From: Microbispora sp. ZYX-F-249
Lineage (GTDB): Bacteria > Actinomycetota > Actinomycetes > Streptosporangiales > Streptosporangiaceae
Direction of reading: 5' to 3'
Assembly (NCBI RefSeq): GCF_039649665.1
Contig: NZ_JBDJAW010000022.1
Span: 62,001 to 126,000, forward strand
Length of the DNA stretch: 64,000 nt
How positions within the stretch are numbered: position 1 is the first letter of the stretch; the number at the start of each line of letters is the position of its first letter. Positions 9,901 to 18,410 of the stretch are shown here, piece after piece. Position numbers and translations under genes: made by a program. The notes below the pieces were generated by a model. The model was not told the DNA's origin, did not search any database, and was given only the letters and a program-made list of their open reading frames with translations.

Positions 9901-11879
9901 ACCTCGCCGCGCCACAGCACGGCGAACGCGTCCTGGAACAACCGCTTGAACTCGTCGCGGTGCACCTCCTCCGAGGGGGTGTACCGCAGGCCGAAGTCGT
10001 AGATCCAGGCGTCCTTGGTCTGGGGGTCGTGGTCGCGGTCGACCTCGTACGGCCGCTCGTCCACCACCTCGACGCCCATCCGCGTGAGCAGCGGCAGCAC
10101 CCGCGACAGCGAGATCGGCGCGCCCAGCCGGTAGAGCTTGAAGCGCCGCTCCCCCTCCGCCGCGCCGTACGGCTCGTAGAGGTTCATGCCGATGGCGTTC
10201 GGGTCCTCGCCGAGCGCCTCCAGCCGCTTGAGGTCGGCCACGGCCGTACGGGCCGGGAAGTCGGCCTTGTACCCCTCGGGGAAGGCGGAGCCGTAGCGGC
10301 GCAGCAGCCGCGGCGCGTCCTCCTCCGGGCACAGCTCGGCGATCGCGGCGGCGAGGTCGTCCTCCCACGTGCGGGTGGTGGCGGCCAGCCGCGCCTCCAG
10401 CTCCTCGACGTCGACCGGCGTCTCGCCGAGCGGCTTGCCGCGCTCGCCGCGGATCACGATGTGCAGCCGGGCCAGGGCCGACTCGCCGATCATCGTGCTG
10501 TAGTCGAGCGAGGTGCCGCCGAGCGCCTTCATCAGGATCCGCTGCATGTGCAGGCGGACCTTGGTGGTGTAGCGGTCGCGCGGCAGGAAGATCATGCAGG
10601 AGATGTAACGGCCGTAGTCGTCGCGGCGCAGGAACATCTTGACCTGCTTGCGCTCGCGCAGCCGCAGCACGCCGAGCGCGATGGGCAGCAGCTCGTCCAC
10701 GGAGATCTGGAAGAGCTCGGTGCGCGGGTAGGTCTCCAGGATCTCCATCAGATCCTTGCCGTCGTGGCTGTCGGGCGACAGCCCGGCGCGCTCCAGCACC
10801 TCGGCGAGCTTGCGCCGCAGGACCGGGATCCGGGAGATCGACTCGTTGTACGCCACGTGGGTGAACAGCCCGAGGAACCGCCGCTCGCCGATGACCTCGC
10901 CCTCGGGCGAGAAGACCTTGAGCCCGACGTAGTCGAGGTAGTGGGGCTTGTAGACGGTGGCCCGGCTGTTGGCCTTGGTGACGATGAGCAGCTGCTTCTC
11001 CCGCGCCTTCGCCCGCACCTTCGGCGGCAGGGCCGCGAAGCTGGCCGATCCGGCCTTGTCGGCCCGCAGGATGCCGAGCCCGGTGCCGGGCAGGCCGCGC
11101 AGCGCGGCGCCGCCGTCGGTGTCCTCCAGCCGGTACTCCCGGTAGCCGAGGAAGGTGAAGTGGCCGTCGGCCAGCCACCGCAGCAGCTCCATGCCGTCCT
11201 CGACCTGCGCGGGGTCGAGCGGCGGCGGGTTGACCGCCAGGTCCTCGGCGGTCTGCACGGCCAGCGCCCGCATCTTGGCGAAGTCCCCGACCGCGCAGCG
11301 CACGTCGAGCAGCACCCGCTGCAGGTCGCTCTCCAGCTCCTTGAGCACGCCGTGATCGGCCTGCCGGTCGATCTCGATGTGCATCCAGGACTCGCGGACG
11401 ACCTGCCCGGTCACGTCCTCCTGGCCCGCGACGAGCAGTTCGCCGGTCATGTCGCGGCGCACCCGCATCTGCGGATGGACGATCAGGTGGGTGCCGATCT
11501 CGTGCCGGTCCAGCTCGGTCGTCACCGAGTCGACCAGGAACGGCATGTCGTCGGTGACGATCTGGACCACGGTGCGGCCCGGGTCCCAGCCGCACTCCTC
11601 GAGGGTGGGGGTGTAGACGCGGACCAGCGCCCGTCCCTGCGGCCGGTGCTGGGCCAGGTGGCGGTGGGCCATCGCGGGGCCGTACACGTCCACCGGGTCG
11701 CGGTCGATCAGGTCCTCGACGGGGACGTTGCGGTAGTACCGCCTCAGGAAGGCCAGGGGGTCCTCGCCCTCCACCTGCAGCGCTCCCGGCGCGTGCGCGC
11801 ACCTCTCGGCGGCGATTCGGAGAAGCTCATCCAATGCTTCATCCGATTCCTGCCGATCTAGCGCCATTTCGAGCGGCAT
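6921..11879 (-). CDS. NAD-specific glutamate dehydrogenase, large type
   Basis: 1,652 aa, matching the ~1,650-residue actinomycete NAD-GDH family. The enzyme oxidatively deaminates glutamate to 2-oxoglutarate and ammonia for catabolism. A long N-terminal regulatory region (about 1-700, with VTDDMPFLVDSVTTE) precedes the catalytic core, which carries GSKGGFVVK and VGIGDMSGDVFGNG. The ATG at 11879 is preceded by AAGGGAG; a GTG 12 nt upstream sits against the same purine tract and is less likely. A longer open frame exists but would run through the upstream tryptophan dioxygenase gene. The 26-nt gap to that gene suggests co-transcription. Confidence 0.95.
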   Translation of the reverse strand: MPLEMALDRQESDEALDELLRIAAERCAHAPGALQVEGEDPLAFLRRYYRNVPVEDLIDRDPVDVYGPAMAHRHLAQHRPQGRALVRVYTPTLEECGWDPGRTVVQIVTDDMPFLVDSVTTELDRHEIGTHLIVHPQMRVRRDMTGELLVAGQEDVTGQVVRESWMHIEIDRQADHGVLKELESDLQRVLLDVRCAVGDFAKMRALAVQTAEDLAVNPPPLDPAQVEDGMELLRWLADGHFTFLGYREYRLEDTDGGAALRGLPGTGLGILRADKAGSASFAALPPKVRAKAREKQLLIVTKANSRATVYKPHYLDYVGLKVFSPEGEVIGERRFLGLFTHVAYNESISRIPVLRRKLAEVLERAGLSPDSHDGKDLMEILETYPRTELFQISVDELLPIALGVLRLRERKQVKMFLRRDDYGRYISCMIFLPRDRYTTKVRLHMQRILMKALGGTSLDYSTMIGESALARLHIVIRGERGKPLGETPVDVEELEARLAATTRTWEDDLAAAIAELCPEEDAPRLLRRYGSAFPEGYKADFPARTAVADLKRLEALGEDPNAIGMNLYEPYGAAEGERRFKLYRLGAPISLSRVLPLLTRMGVEVVDERPYEVDRDHDPQTKDAWIYDFGLRYTPSEEVHRDEFKRLFQDAFAVLWRGEVENDGFNALVLAGGLTWEQAEILRAYAKYLRQAGTTFSQSYIERVLQGNVRLARLLVRLFEARLDPRRPDDGRAEVCDALTEEILASLDEVASLDEDRILRAYLEMIQATLRTNVFQAAREDGREAGAAGSQFVTGRRKAYISLKVDPQAISVLPLPRPKYEIFVYSPRVEGVHLRFGKVARGGLRWSDRMEDFRTEILGLVKAQMVKNTVIVPTGSKGGFVVKQPPVLKDGGGGRDEFLAEGVACYRQFISGLLDLTDNLVAGQVVPPPDVVRHDGDDTYLVVAADKGTATFSDIANAVAKEYGYWLGDAFASGGSVGYDHKAMGITARGAWESVKYHFRTLGVNVQTTDFTVVGIGDMSGDVFGNGMLLSEHIRLVAAFDHRHVFVDPDPDAARSFAERRRLFELPRSSWDDYDRSLISAGGGVWPRTAKSIPVSPQTRAALGLPHGVTALAPNDLISAILRAPVDLLWNGGIGTYVKASAETHADAGDKANDALRINAADLRCKVVGEGGNLGFTQRARIEFALNGGLINTDFIDNSAGVDTSDHEVNIKILLDQVVRDGDMTDKQRNQLFLDMTDEVGRLVLEDNYAQNVVLAAARAQAPEMLHIHSRYLRKLEREGLVNRELEFLPSDKVLAERRQAGLGLANPEFAVLLAYTKLVVDAELLQSDIPDDPSLASWLVSYFPSALRDRFRAYMDSHPLRREIITTRIVNDVVNFGGTSFVYRFGEETGASAPDIVRAYLVTREVFDLPSFARQIEELDNEVDTATQLAMLLEGRKLSERGTRWLLGNRRPPLDLASTVRYFVEGAGGLLPHLPKLLTGPDLVAYEERRDSFAARGVPGELAERVAAMVPAYSTFDLVEIAAYTGRPVSEVAEVYFDLADRLQLARLRERVIALPRDSRWNSMARSALRDDLYAAHATLTRDVLIHSRPGLSPEERLASWTEANQAAVTRSRQTLSEIWESDTFDLATLSVALRAVRTLVSTSNLPHAEA

Positions 11880-11905
11880 GTCGCTACTCACTCCCTTGTG
11901 AGGAT

Positions 11906-12727
11906 TCAAAGCCAGGCCCGGAGTTCCCACAACAGGGGAAAGAAGTGCAAACGCGTCCGTCCCCTCAAGTACGGTGCCCCGGACGAGCCTCCCGTACCGG
12001 ATTTCGTGCCGATCTGGCGCTCCACCATCTGCACGTGCCTCATCCGCCAGAGGGCGGTGGTCTCGTCGTGCGTGAGGAGATCTTCGGCCAGGTCCCACAG
12101 GTCGTCGTACGATCCCCGGTCCCGGGCCACGGCCAGCAGGGATTCCATGATCTCTTCGTCGGAGACCGGCAGGCCCCGCCGGGAGAGGGCGAGGAGGTAG
12201 GCATCCCACAGGGTCGGTTCGGCGAGCCGCCGCCGCAGCCTGGCGATCTCCGCGTCGCCGGCGTCCCTGAGCCGGCCCAGATATGAGGGGTCCTTGACGC
12301 CGGAGAGGAACTCCAGCTCACGGAACTGGACCGACTGGAAGCCGCTCGCGGGGGCGAGGACCGACCGGAACTCGAGGAAGTCCTGCGGCGTCATCGTCTC
12401 CAGCACCTGGACCTGGTCGACCATGACCTTCTCCACCGCGTGGACGCGGCGGAACAGATGCCTCGCGCGCCACAGCGCGCCCTCGATCATCGCGTCCCTG
12501 ATCCGCTCCAGCTCGTGCAGCAGGAGCTTGAACCACAGCTCGTAGACCTGGTGGACGGTGATGAACAGCAGCTCGTCGCTCGCCCCGGACCGCTGCTCCT
12601 GCTGGGCGAGCAGCTCGGGCAGGCGCAGATAGTCGCCATAGGACAGGCGCCCGCCCTCCTCGCCGAAGCTGCGGGGCGGGGGCAGCACGTCCCCCGATCC
12701 AGCTCGGCCGTACGGCGTCGCAGGCAT
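11906..12727 (-). CDS. kynA: Tryptophan 2,3-dioxygenase
   Basis: 273 aa, near the family length of about 280. This heme enzyme opens the indole ring of tryptophan to N-formylkynurenine, the first step of the kynurenine route. Recognisable segments are LSYGDYLRLPELL, the heme-ligand region FITVHQVYELWFK, and the C-terminal RMRHVQMVERQIGTK. The ATG at 12727 has GGAGGAG 6 nt upstream and is preferred over longer in-frame starts. No kynureninase or formamidase gene is nearby; only the glutamate dehydrogenase follows. Confidence 0.95.
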   Translation of the reverse strand: MPATPYGRAGSGDVLPPPRSFGEEGGRLSYGDYLRLPELLAQQEQRSGASDELLFITVHQVYELWFKLLLHELERIRDAMIEGALWRARHLFRRVHAVEKVMVDQVQVLETMTPQDFLEFRSVLAPASGFQSVQFRELEFLSGVKDPSYLGRLRDAGDAEIARLRRRLAEPTLWDAYLLALSRRGLPVSDEEIMESLLAVARDRGSYDDLWDLAEDLLTHDETTALWRMRHVQMVERQIGTKSGTGGSSGAPYLRGRTRLHFFPLLWELRAWL

Positions 12728-12798
12728 GCGCCACTCCTCCACGATGGGCGCGTCCCTTCCGATCCCCATTGATCGGAAGCCCGGCACCACCGCACCCG

Positions 12799-12827
12799 AT
12801 ACCACCCCATAACAGCACAAACGTCAA
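12799..12827 (-). promoter_or_regulatory. Candidate promoter for tryptophan dioxygenase
   Basis: On the minus strand TTGACG (12827-12822) lies 17 bp before TGGTAT (12804-12799). The -35 is close to consensus for the principal sigma factor and the -10 is weak. It would give a leader of about 65 nt before the ATG at 12727. Confidence 0.4.
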
Positions 12828-13019
12828 CTTCGTCCATGCGTTCACAGCAGGGGCCGGTGCTGCGCCCATTTAACCAGCCCCACCCCCGCCGGGAGCCTCA
12901 ACTCAACGCATCGACCGGACCCGCTCCCGGCGACCGCGGCACGGCCCTGCAATGCCGGAGGGCCCGCCAGGCGATCTGCCCCAAGCAGAGACCCTCGCCT
13001 TCTCCTTGGGCTTCCGCCC

Positions 13020-13403
13020 TCAGGCCGACCGCCGCTGCTCCGTGTGCGGGTGCCGTAGCCGACCCAGGTCGAGTTCTATACGCCGCCCCCGCACGGTGAC
13101 CACGATGCCGGCGCTTTCCGCACCCGTCGCCATCAGGTAGTCGAACAGGGTGGAGAGCAACATGTCGCCGCAGTTCTCAAGCCTGGACACCACACCCTGA
13201 CCCACCCCCAGCTTCTTGGCCACCTCCACTTGCGTCATCCGGCCGGCTTTGCGGATCATCGCAAGGTTCATGGCGTAGGTGCGGTCCATCTCTTCGGCGG
13301 CTTCGTGCGCCTGTGCGACCCCGGCGGCGATGTCCGGATCGGAGAGGATCCTGTCCAGGTGCTCATTGCCTCGCACGAATGAACTGCCCTGAGGCTCGGT
13401 CAT
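13020..13403 (-). CDS. XRE-family DNA-binding protein
   Basis: 127 aa. The ATG at 13403 is preceded by AGGAG at 5 nt. A helical N-terminal part leads into a helix-turn-helix at about 55-90 (MTQVEVAKKLGVGQGVVSRLE), and the tail VVTVRGRRIELDL looks like a small beta element. The layout resembles HigA-type antitoxins, but no RelE/HigB-like toxin lies on either side, so it may be a solitary regulator. It is divergent from the membrane protein at 13527, whose expression it could control. Confidence 0.85.
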   Translation of the reverse strand: MTEPQGSSFVRGNEHLDRILSDPDIAAGVAQAHEAAEEMDRTYAMNLAMIRKAGRMTQVEVAKKLGVGQGVVSRLENCGDMLLSTLFDYLMATGAESAGIVVTVRGRRIELDLGRLRHPHTEQRRSA

Positions 13404-13526
13404 GGCTTCTCCTCGTAGGACGTCTCCCGCCCACACCGAGGGAGTATCGGGAAAGCCGGAACCCTCGGATTACGAAATGGTTCGAACTTCTCGAAGCTGC
13501 TTTCGACTCGCGTACGATCATGATTC

Positions 13527-14114
13527 GTGGAAGATCATCACCCGGCGCGTACGGCCGTCTTCGTGGACCAGAGCGGACGCCGGGCCAAGATCTTGACAGC
13601 CGCCGCGGTCGGCGGGGCGATCGTCGTCCTCGCGCTGACGCTCACCCTGGTGAGCGGAGCACTGACAGGTCCCGAACTCCCCCCGATGGGCTGGGTCGGC
13701 ACGCAGGGACGGCAGGTCGTGGAACGCTCCTCCACGGGCTCCCCCACCCCGTCGCCCAGGTCGGAGCACAGGTCCGAGCACCGGCGTGTCCCCCTGGCGA
13801 GCGGCACGCCGCACGCGACGACGGCCCCGGCGCGGCGGGTGACCTCCGGCCGCGGCCTGCCGAGCAGGGTTCCCTCCGCCTCGCCTTCCCCGCGGCGCCG
13901 GAGCCCGAAGCCGAGCACGACGCCTCCGGCGGGGCGTGAGCCGGACGTGGAGATCTCCTCGTCCGGACAGGCCGCGCCGCCGCCGTCGCCCGAGCCGGAG
14001 GTCTCGCGGACCACGGCGCCGTCCGGAGAGGTCACGCGGACCCCCGCGCCGGAGCCCAGCGCGGTCCAGACGCCTCCCGGACAGCCCGGGCAGACGCCCG
14101 GCGCGGCCCAGTGA
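13527..14114 (+). CDS. Proline/serine-rich single-pass membrane protein
   Basis: 195 aa. A short cytoplasmic N-terminus is followed by a TM helix at about 22-45 and then a low-complexity extracytoplasmic tail rich in Pro, Ser, Arg and Thr. Its stop overlaps the GTG of the downstream deacetylase-glycosyltransferase (GTGA), so the two are translationally coupled. It may be an accessory or anchor for surface polysaccharide synthesis. That is inferred from position only; no family is recognised. Confidence 0.75.
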   Translation: MEDHHPARTAVFVDQSGRRAKILTAAAVGGAIVVLALTLTLVSGALTGPELPPMGWVGTQGRQVVERSSTGSPTPSPRSEHRSEHRRVPLASGTPHATTAPARRVTSGRGLPSRVPSASPSPRRRSPKPSTTPPAGREPDVEISSSGQAAPPPSPEPEVSRTTAPSGEVTRTPAPEPSAVQTPPGQPGQTPGAAQ

Positions 14115-16411
14115 GACGCCGGCGCGGACCGGCCCAGCACAAGCCGGCCCAGCACAGGCCGGCCCAGCGCGGATCGGCCCAGCGCAGGCCGGCTCAGCGC
14201 AGGCCGGCTCAGCGCAGACCTCCCGAGCCGCGCGGTCACTGGCTCCTCGTCGCGATCGCCGCGCTGCTCATGGCCGGAGCGCTGCTGCTCAACGCGTACG
14301 CGCACAACGTCGTCGGTGAGACCAAGCCGCCCCCGGCCGACTACGGCGACTCCGCCGAGCTCGAACGGATCCGCTCCGGCGGCCCTCTGGTCAACGTCTC
14401 GGGGGCGCGGCCGCTCAGCGCGCGGCCCAAGCCGCGCACGGTGGCGCTCACCTTCGACGACGGTCCCGATCCGCGCTGGACTCCCCGGCTGCTCGACCTG
14501 CTCCGCGAGCACCACGCGAAGGCGACCTTCTTCGTGCTGGGGGCGCACGTGGCCGAGCACCCCGAGCTCGCCCGCCGGCTGGTCGCCGAGGGGCATGAGA
14601 TCGGCAACCACACCTACACCCACGCCGACCTGGGCGCCGTGCCGGCCTGGCGGGCCCGCGTGGAGATGTCCCTGACGCAGAAGACGCTGGCCGCGGCGGC
14701 GGGGATCCACACCCGCCTCGCCCGCATGCCCTACTCCTCGGTCCCCGGCGCGGCCGGGTACGGGCAGCTCGCGGCGATGCGGCTGCTCGGCGACGAGGGA
14801 TACCTGGTGACGTTCACCGACGTGGACACCAGCGACTGGAGCCGCCCGCCGGCGGACGAGATGGTCCTCGCGTCCCTCGCGCGCACGGTCGACGGCGAGG
14901 GCGCGGTGATCATGTTCCACGACTCGGGCGGCGACCGCACCCGGACACTGGCCGCCGTCGACCGGCTGCTCACCCGGCTGGAGAAGAAGGGATACGCCGC
15001 GACCACGCTCACGGACGCCGTCGGGCTCCCCACGGCGCACACCGCCGCCTCCCCCGGCGAGCGCGTCCTCGGCACGGTGCTGACCTTCGCCCAGCGCGCC
15101 TCCTTCGCCCTCGTCGAGGCGCTCGGCTGGTTCCTCGCCGTGGCCGGCGCGCTCACCCTGCTGAGGTCGGCCCTGTTCGCCGCGCTGGCCTGGGCGCACG
15201 CCCGCAGGACGCGCGGACGGCCCGCGACCAGCGGTGTCCCCCAGTGGGCGGCCGCGCCGCCGGTCTCGGTGATCGTCCCCGCGTACAACGAGAAGGCGGG
15301 GATCGAGGCGACGGTGCGGTCCCTGGTCAGGACCGACTACCCCGGCCAGGTCGAGGTCGTCGTCGTGGACGACGGATCGACCGACGGGACGGGACCGATC
15401 GCCGCCTCACTCGGACTGCCGGGGGTCCGGGTGATCCGGCAGCCGAACGCCGGCAAACCCGCCGCGCTCGCCACCGGGATCGCCCACGCCGCCCACGACG
15501 TCCTGGTCATGGTCGACGGCGACACCGTCTTCGAGCCGCCGACCATCGGCCACCTCGTACGGCCGCTCGCGGACCGGACGGTCGGCGCGGTCAGCGGCAA
15601 CACCAAGGTCGGCAACCGGCGCGGGCTGATCGGGCGCTGGCAGCACATCGAGTACGTCGTCGGGTTCAACCTGGATCGCCGCGCGTTCGACCTGCTCGGC
15701 TGCATGGCGACGGTGCCGGGGGCGATCGGCGCGTTCCGCCGCGAGGCCGTGGCCTCGGCCGGGGGCGTCAGCGCGGACACGCTCGCCGAGGACACCGATC
15801 TGACCATGGCGATCTGCCGCAGGGGCTGGCGGGTGGTCTACGAGGAGCGGGCCCGCGCGTGGACCGAGGCGCCCGCCTCGCTCGGCCAGCTGTGGCGGCA
15901 GCGGTACCGGTGGTGCTACGGCACGCTGCAGGCGATCTGGAAGCATCGCGGGGCGATCGTGGAGCGCCGGCCCTTCGGCCGCCGATGCCTCGGCTATCTC
16001 GCGCTGTTCCAGGTGATGCTGCCGTTGCTGGCCCCCGTCGTCGACGTCATGGCGCTGTACGGCCTGCTCGTCGGCGACCCTCTTCCGGTGGTCGCGGTGT
16101 GGGCCGGCTTCGTCGCGCTGCAGGCCCTCACCGGCTGGTACGCGTTGCGCCTGGACGGCGAGCGTGCCTCGGTGCTGTGGGCGCTGCCGCTGCAGCAGTT
16201 CGTCTACCGGCAGCTGATGTATCTGGTCGTGATCCAGTCCGTGGCCACCGCGGTCCTGGGCGCGCGGCTGCGCTGGCACACGGTCCGCAGGGAGGGCACG
16301 TTCGCCATGGCGGGCCCGGCCGTCGCGAAGCCTGCCGCCGGGAGACCCGCGGTCCGCCGGGGCAGGACGGTCAGGGGTGCGAACGCTCCGAGGAGACGGA
16401 GCCGTCCTTGA
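14111..16411 (+). CDS. Bifunctional NodB polysaccharide deacetylase / GT2 glycosyltransferase
   Basis: 766 aa. A repetitive basic leader (about 1-40) precedes a TM helix (about 45-65). The NodB-type deacetylase domain (about 105-300) has the metal motifs TFDDGP and HEIGNHTYTH. After a second TM region, a family 2 glycosyltransferase domain (about 380-620) shows VSVIVPAYNE, DDGSTD, EDTD and the processive-synthase motif QRYRW, followed by C-terminal TM segments. It should polymerise and partly deacetylate an N-acetylhexosamine polymer at the membrane, combining the roles of PgaC-like and PgaB-like proteins. The product is not known. The first 40 residues are encoded by tandem 15-bp repeats. 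Confidence 0.92.
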   Translation: MRRRRGPAQHKPAQHRPAQRGSAQRRPAQRRPAQRRPPEPRGHWLLVAIAALLMAGALLLNAYAHNVVGETKPPPADYGDSAELERIRSGGPLVNVSGARPLSARPKPRTVALTFDDGPDPRWTPRLLDLLREHHAKATFFVLGAHVAEHPELARRLVAEGHEIGNHTYTHADLGAVPAWRARVEMSLTQKTLAAAAGIHTRLARMPYSSVPGAAGYGQLAAMRLLGDEGYLVTFTDVDTSDWSRPPADEMVLASLARTVDGEGAVIMFHDSGGDRTRTLAAVDRLLTRLEKKGYAATTLTDAVGLPTAHTAASPGERVLGTVLTFAQRASFALVEALGWFLAVAGALTLLRSALFAALAWAHARRTRGRPATSGVPQWAAAPPVSVIVPAYNEKAGIEATVRSLVRTDYPGQVEVVVVDDGSTDGTGPIAASLGLPGVRVIRQPNAGKPAALATGIAHAAHDVLVMVDGDTVFEPPTIGHLVRPLADRTVGAVSGNTKVGNRRGLIGRWQHIEYVVGFNLDRRAFDLLGCMATVPGAIGAFRREAVASAGGVSADTLAEDTDLTMAICRRGWRVVYEERARAWTEAPASLGQLWRQRYRWCYGTLQAIWKHRGAIVERRPFGRRCLGYLALFQVMLPLLAPVVDVMALYGLLVGDPLPVVAVWAGFVALQALTGWYALRLDGERASVLWALPLQQFVYRQLMYLVVIQSVATAVLGARLRWHTVRREGTFAMAGPAVAKPAAGRPAVRRGRTVRGANAPRRRSRP
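14130..14219 (+). repeat. Six tandem 15-bp repeats inside a coding region
   Basis: Six units close to CGGCCCAGCGCAGGC run in frame from 14130 to 14219, each encoding variants of a five-residue PAQ[HR][KR]-type unit at the cytoplasmic N-terminus of the glycosyltransferase fusion. Because the unit is 15 bp, gain or loss of copies keeps the frame. Confidence 0.8.
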
Positions 16412-16507
16412 CGGCGTCGAGCATGCCGGGCAGCTCCTGGGTCTCCAGCGGTTCCGCCCGGCACGGCGCGCATTCGTCCAAGCGCCGGTGGAAGACCGGG
16501 TGCGCGA

Positions 16508-17467
16508 TCACGCTTTCTCGCCGAGGGTGACGCGCCGGCGCCGGTACACGTCGGTGCTGAGGTATTTCAGCCCCGAGTCCACCAGCAGGGTGACGATCCT
16601 GGCGCTTGGCCCGAGGCGTCGCCCGACCCGGATCGCGGCGAGGACGTTCGCGCCGGACGAGGTGCCGGCGAACAGCCCCTCCTCCCGGGCCAGACGCCTG
16701 GCCATCTCCTCGGCGTCGTCGGTGGGGATCGGGATGATCTCGTCCACCGGTGCGGGATCCCACATGGGCGGCAGGTAGCCGATGCCGATGCCTTCGATGC
16801 GGTGGGCGCCGGGCCGGCATCCGGACAGCACGGCCGACTCGGCCGGTTCAACCGCTATCACCCGAAGCTCCGGGTTGCGGCGCTTGAGCGGGGCACTCGC
16901 TCCGCGCAGCGAGGCCGCCGTACCGATCGACTGGACGAACGCGTCGAGGCGCCCGCCCGACTGCGCCCAGATCTCCTCTCCCATCGGGTGGTAGCCGGCG
17001 ATGCTGTCGGTGTTGGTGAGCTGGTCGGTCCAGTAGGTGCCCGGCCGGCGGCCGAGCTGCTCGGCGGTCTCGATCATGCTGAGGATCAGCGGCTTCGTGA
17101 TCAGCCCTCCCTCGCTGGGAATGAGGGTGAGCTCTGCGCCGAACGCCGCCATCTGGGTGAGCTTGTCCTCACTGAAGGCGTCCGAGCTGACGATGCGCAG
17201 GCGATATCCCTTCACGGCGCAGACCAGGGCGAGGGAGGCGCCGGTGCTGCCGCCCGTGTATTCGACGACGGTGTCGCCCGGACTCAGCCGCCCGTCGTCC
17301 TCGGCCCCGGCGATCATCGCCTGCGCCATGCGGTCCTTCATGCTGCCGGTGGGGTTCCGGCCTTCGATCTTGACGAAGATCTCCGCGCACCCGGGCGGCA
17401 CGACGCTGGTCAGCCTCACGAGCGGAGTGTTGCCGATCGTTTCCAGTACACCGCTGCCGATGCCCAT
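16508..17467 (-). CDS. PLP-dependent cysteine synthase-like enzyme
   Basis: 319 aa fold-type II PLP enzyme. Key segments are IGNTPLVRL (about 10-18), the Schiff-base lysine in NPTGSMKDR (about 38-46) and TGGSTGASLA for phosphate binding. Members make cysteine from O-acetylserine, cystathionine, or related beta-replacement products. The usual cysteine synthase motif SSAGGN is not seen, so the substrate is uncertain. The chosen ATG has AAAGGA 11 nt upstream. It is divergent from an HxlR regulator 122 bp away. Confidence 0.88.
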   Translation of the reverse strand: MGIGSGVLETIGNTPLVRLTSVVPPGCAEIFVKIEGRNPTGSMKDRMAQAMIAGAEDDGRLSPGDTVVEYTGGSTGASLALVCAVKGYRLRIVSSDAFSEDKLTQMAAFGAELTLIPSEGGLITKPLILSMIETAEQLGRRPGTYWTDQLTNTDSIAGYHPMGEEIWAQSGGRLDAFVQSIGTAASLRGASAPLKRRNPELRVIAVEPAESAVLSGCRPGAHRIEGIGIGYLPPMWDPAPVDEIIPIPTDDAEEMARRLAREEGLFAGTSSGANVLAAIRVGRRLGPSARIVTLLVDSGLKYLSTDVYRRRRVTLGEKA

Positions 17468-17577
17468 GACGCCGCCGGTCCTTTCGTCGATGCCCGCGCT
17501 CACGGCTCCGATCGTCGAACCCGCGCACCGCCCGCGACAGTTCAACTTCTGAACCCCCCGGCTCCGGCATCCGCGCC

Positions 17578-17583
17578 TACCAT
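17578..17583 (+). promoter_or_regulatory. -10 hexamer of a leaderless hxlR-type transcript
   Basis: TACCAT lies 6 nt before the GTG at 17590, and no ribosome-binding site is visible. This is the geometry of a leaderless mRNA starting at or next to the initiation codon. No convincing -35 was seen. Confidence 0.45.
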
Positions 17584-17589
17584 GCACCC

Positions 17590-18264
17590 GTGAACGGATA
17601 CGGCCAGTTCTGCGCGGTCGCGCGCGCTCTGGAACTTCTGGGCGAACGCTGGACGCTGCTGATCGTGCGGGAGTTGCTGCTCGGCGCGTCGACCTTCACC
17701 GACATCCGCCGCGGCCTGCCCCGCATCCCGCGAGCGACGCTGGCCGCGCGGCTGCGCGCCCTGCGCGCCGCGGGCATCCTCGACGATTACCGGCTCACCG
17801 AGGCGGGCGCCGCCCTGGCACCGGTGGTACGGGAACTCGCGCGATGGGCGGTCGCCACCGACAGCGTCGCTCTCTCCGAGGACGATCTCGACACCGCCGC
17901 GCTGACCTGGGACATGCGACGCCGTGTGAACCCCGCCGCGCTGCCGGAGCGCACCGTCGTGCTCGCGATCGAGTTCACCGACCGCCCGCCGGCCGACCGC
18001 AGATACTGGCTGCACCTGTCCCGGACGAGCGTCGATCTGTGCCGGCAGGACATCGGAGCACCCGTCGACGTCTGGCTCTCCGCGCCGACCGCCGCGGTGA
18101 CCCGGTGGTGGCTCGGTGACCTCTCCTGGGCGCGATTGCTGCGCCAGCCGGGCGTACGGGTCGACGGCGACCGGACGCTGCAGCGCCAGATGCACCGCTG
18201 GTTCGAACGCTATGTGTTCACTCCGGAAGCCCTCGGCCTGCGGCAGGCGTCCCCTTCCGGCTGA
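17590..18264 (+). CDS. HxlR-family transcriptional regulator
   Basis: 224 aa. The N-terminal winged helix (about 1-95) has the HxlR hallmarks ALELLGERWTLLIVRELLLG, FTDIRRGLPRIPRATLAARLRAL reading frame features and LTEAG. A C-terminal half of about 110 aa resembles SCP2-like lipid-binding folds found in longer HxlR proteins and might sense a small ligand. It is divergent from the cysteine-synthase-like gene and probably controls it. Translation appears leaderless from GTG. Confidence 0.88.
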   Translation: MNGYGQFCAVARALELLGERWTLLIVRELLLGASTFTDIRRGLPRIPRATLAARLRALRAAGILDDYRLTEAGAALAPVVRELARWAVATDSVALSEDDLDTAALTWDMRRRVNPAALPERTVVLAIEFTDRPPADRRYWLHLSRTSVDLCRQDIGAPVDVWLSAPTAAVTRWWLGDLSWARLLRQPGVRVDGDRTLQRQMHRWFERYVFTPEALGLRQASPSG

Positions 18265-18410
18265 CGGCGCTCGGCCGCCGGGGAGCGGTGCGGCCACCGG
18301 CTTCACGTGACAGGGGCCCGCGAGTAGGAACGAAGTGATGACTCTGTAACCAACCAGTGCGGATGACCCGGCGTCTCAACGAGGTAGATCACCACCTCGG
18401 GAGTACGACC

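Noticed and set aside
8748..11861. Long plus-strand frame across the glutamate dehydrogenase gene
   Set aside because: Antisense shadow of a well-conserved enzyme, with low-complexity composition.
13020..13403. Toxin-antitoxin pair (HigA-like)
   Set aside because: No toxin-like gene on either side; the neighbour is a divergent proline-rich membrane protein.
14130..14219. CRISPR-like repeats
   Set aside because: The units are contiguous 15-bp copies without spacers and lie in frame inside a gene.
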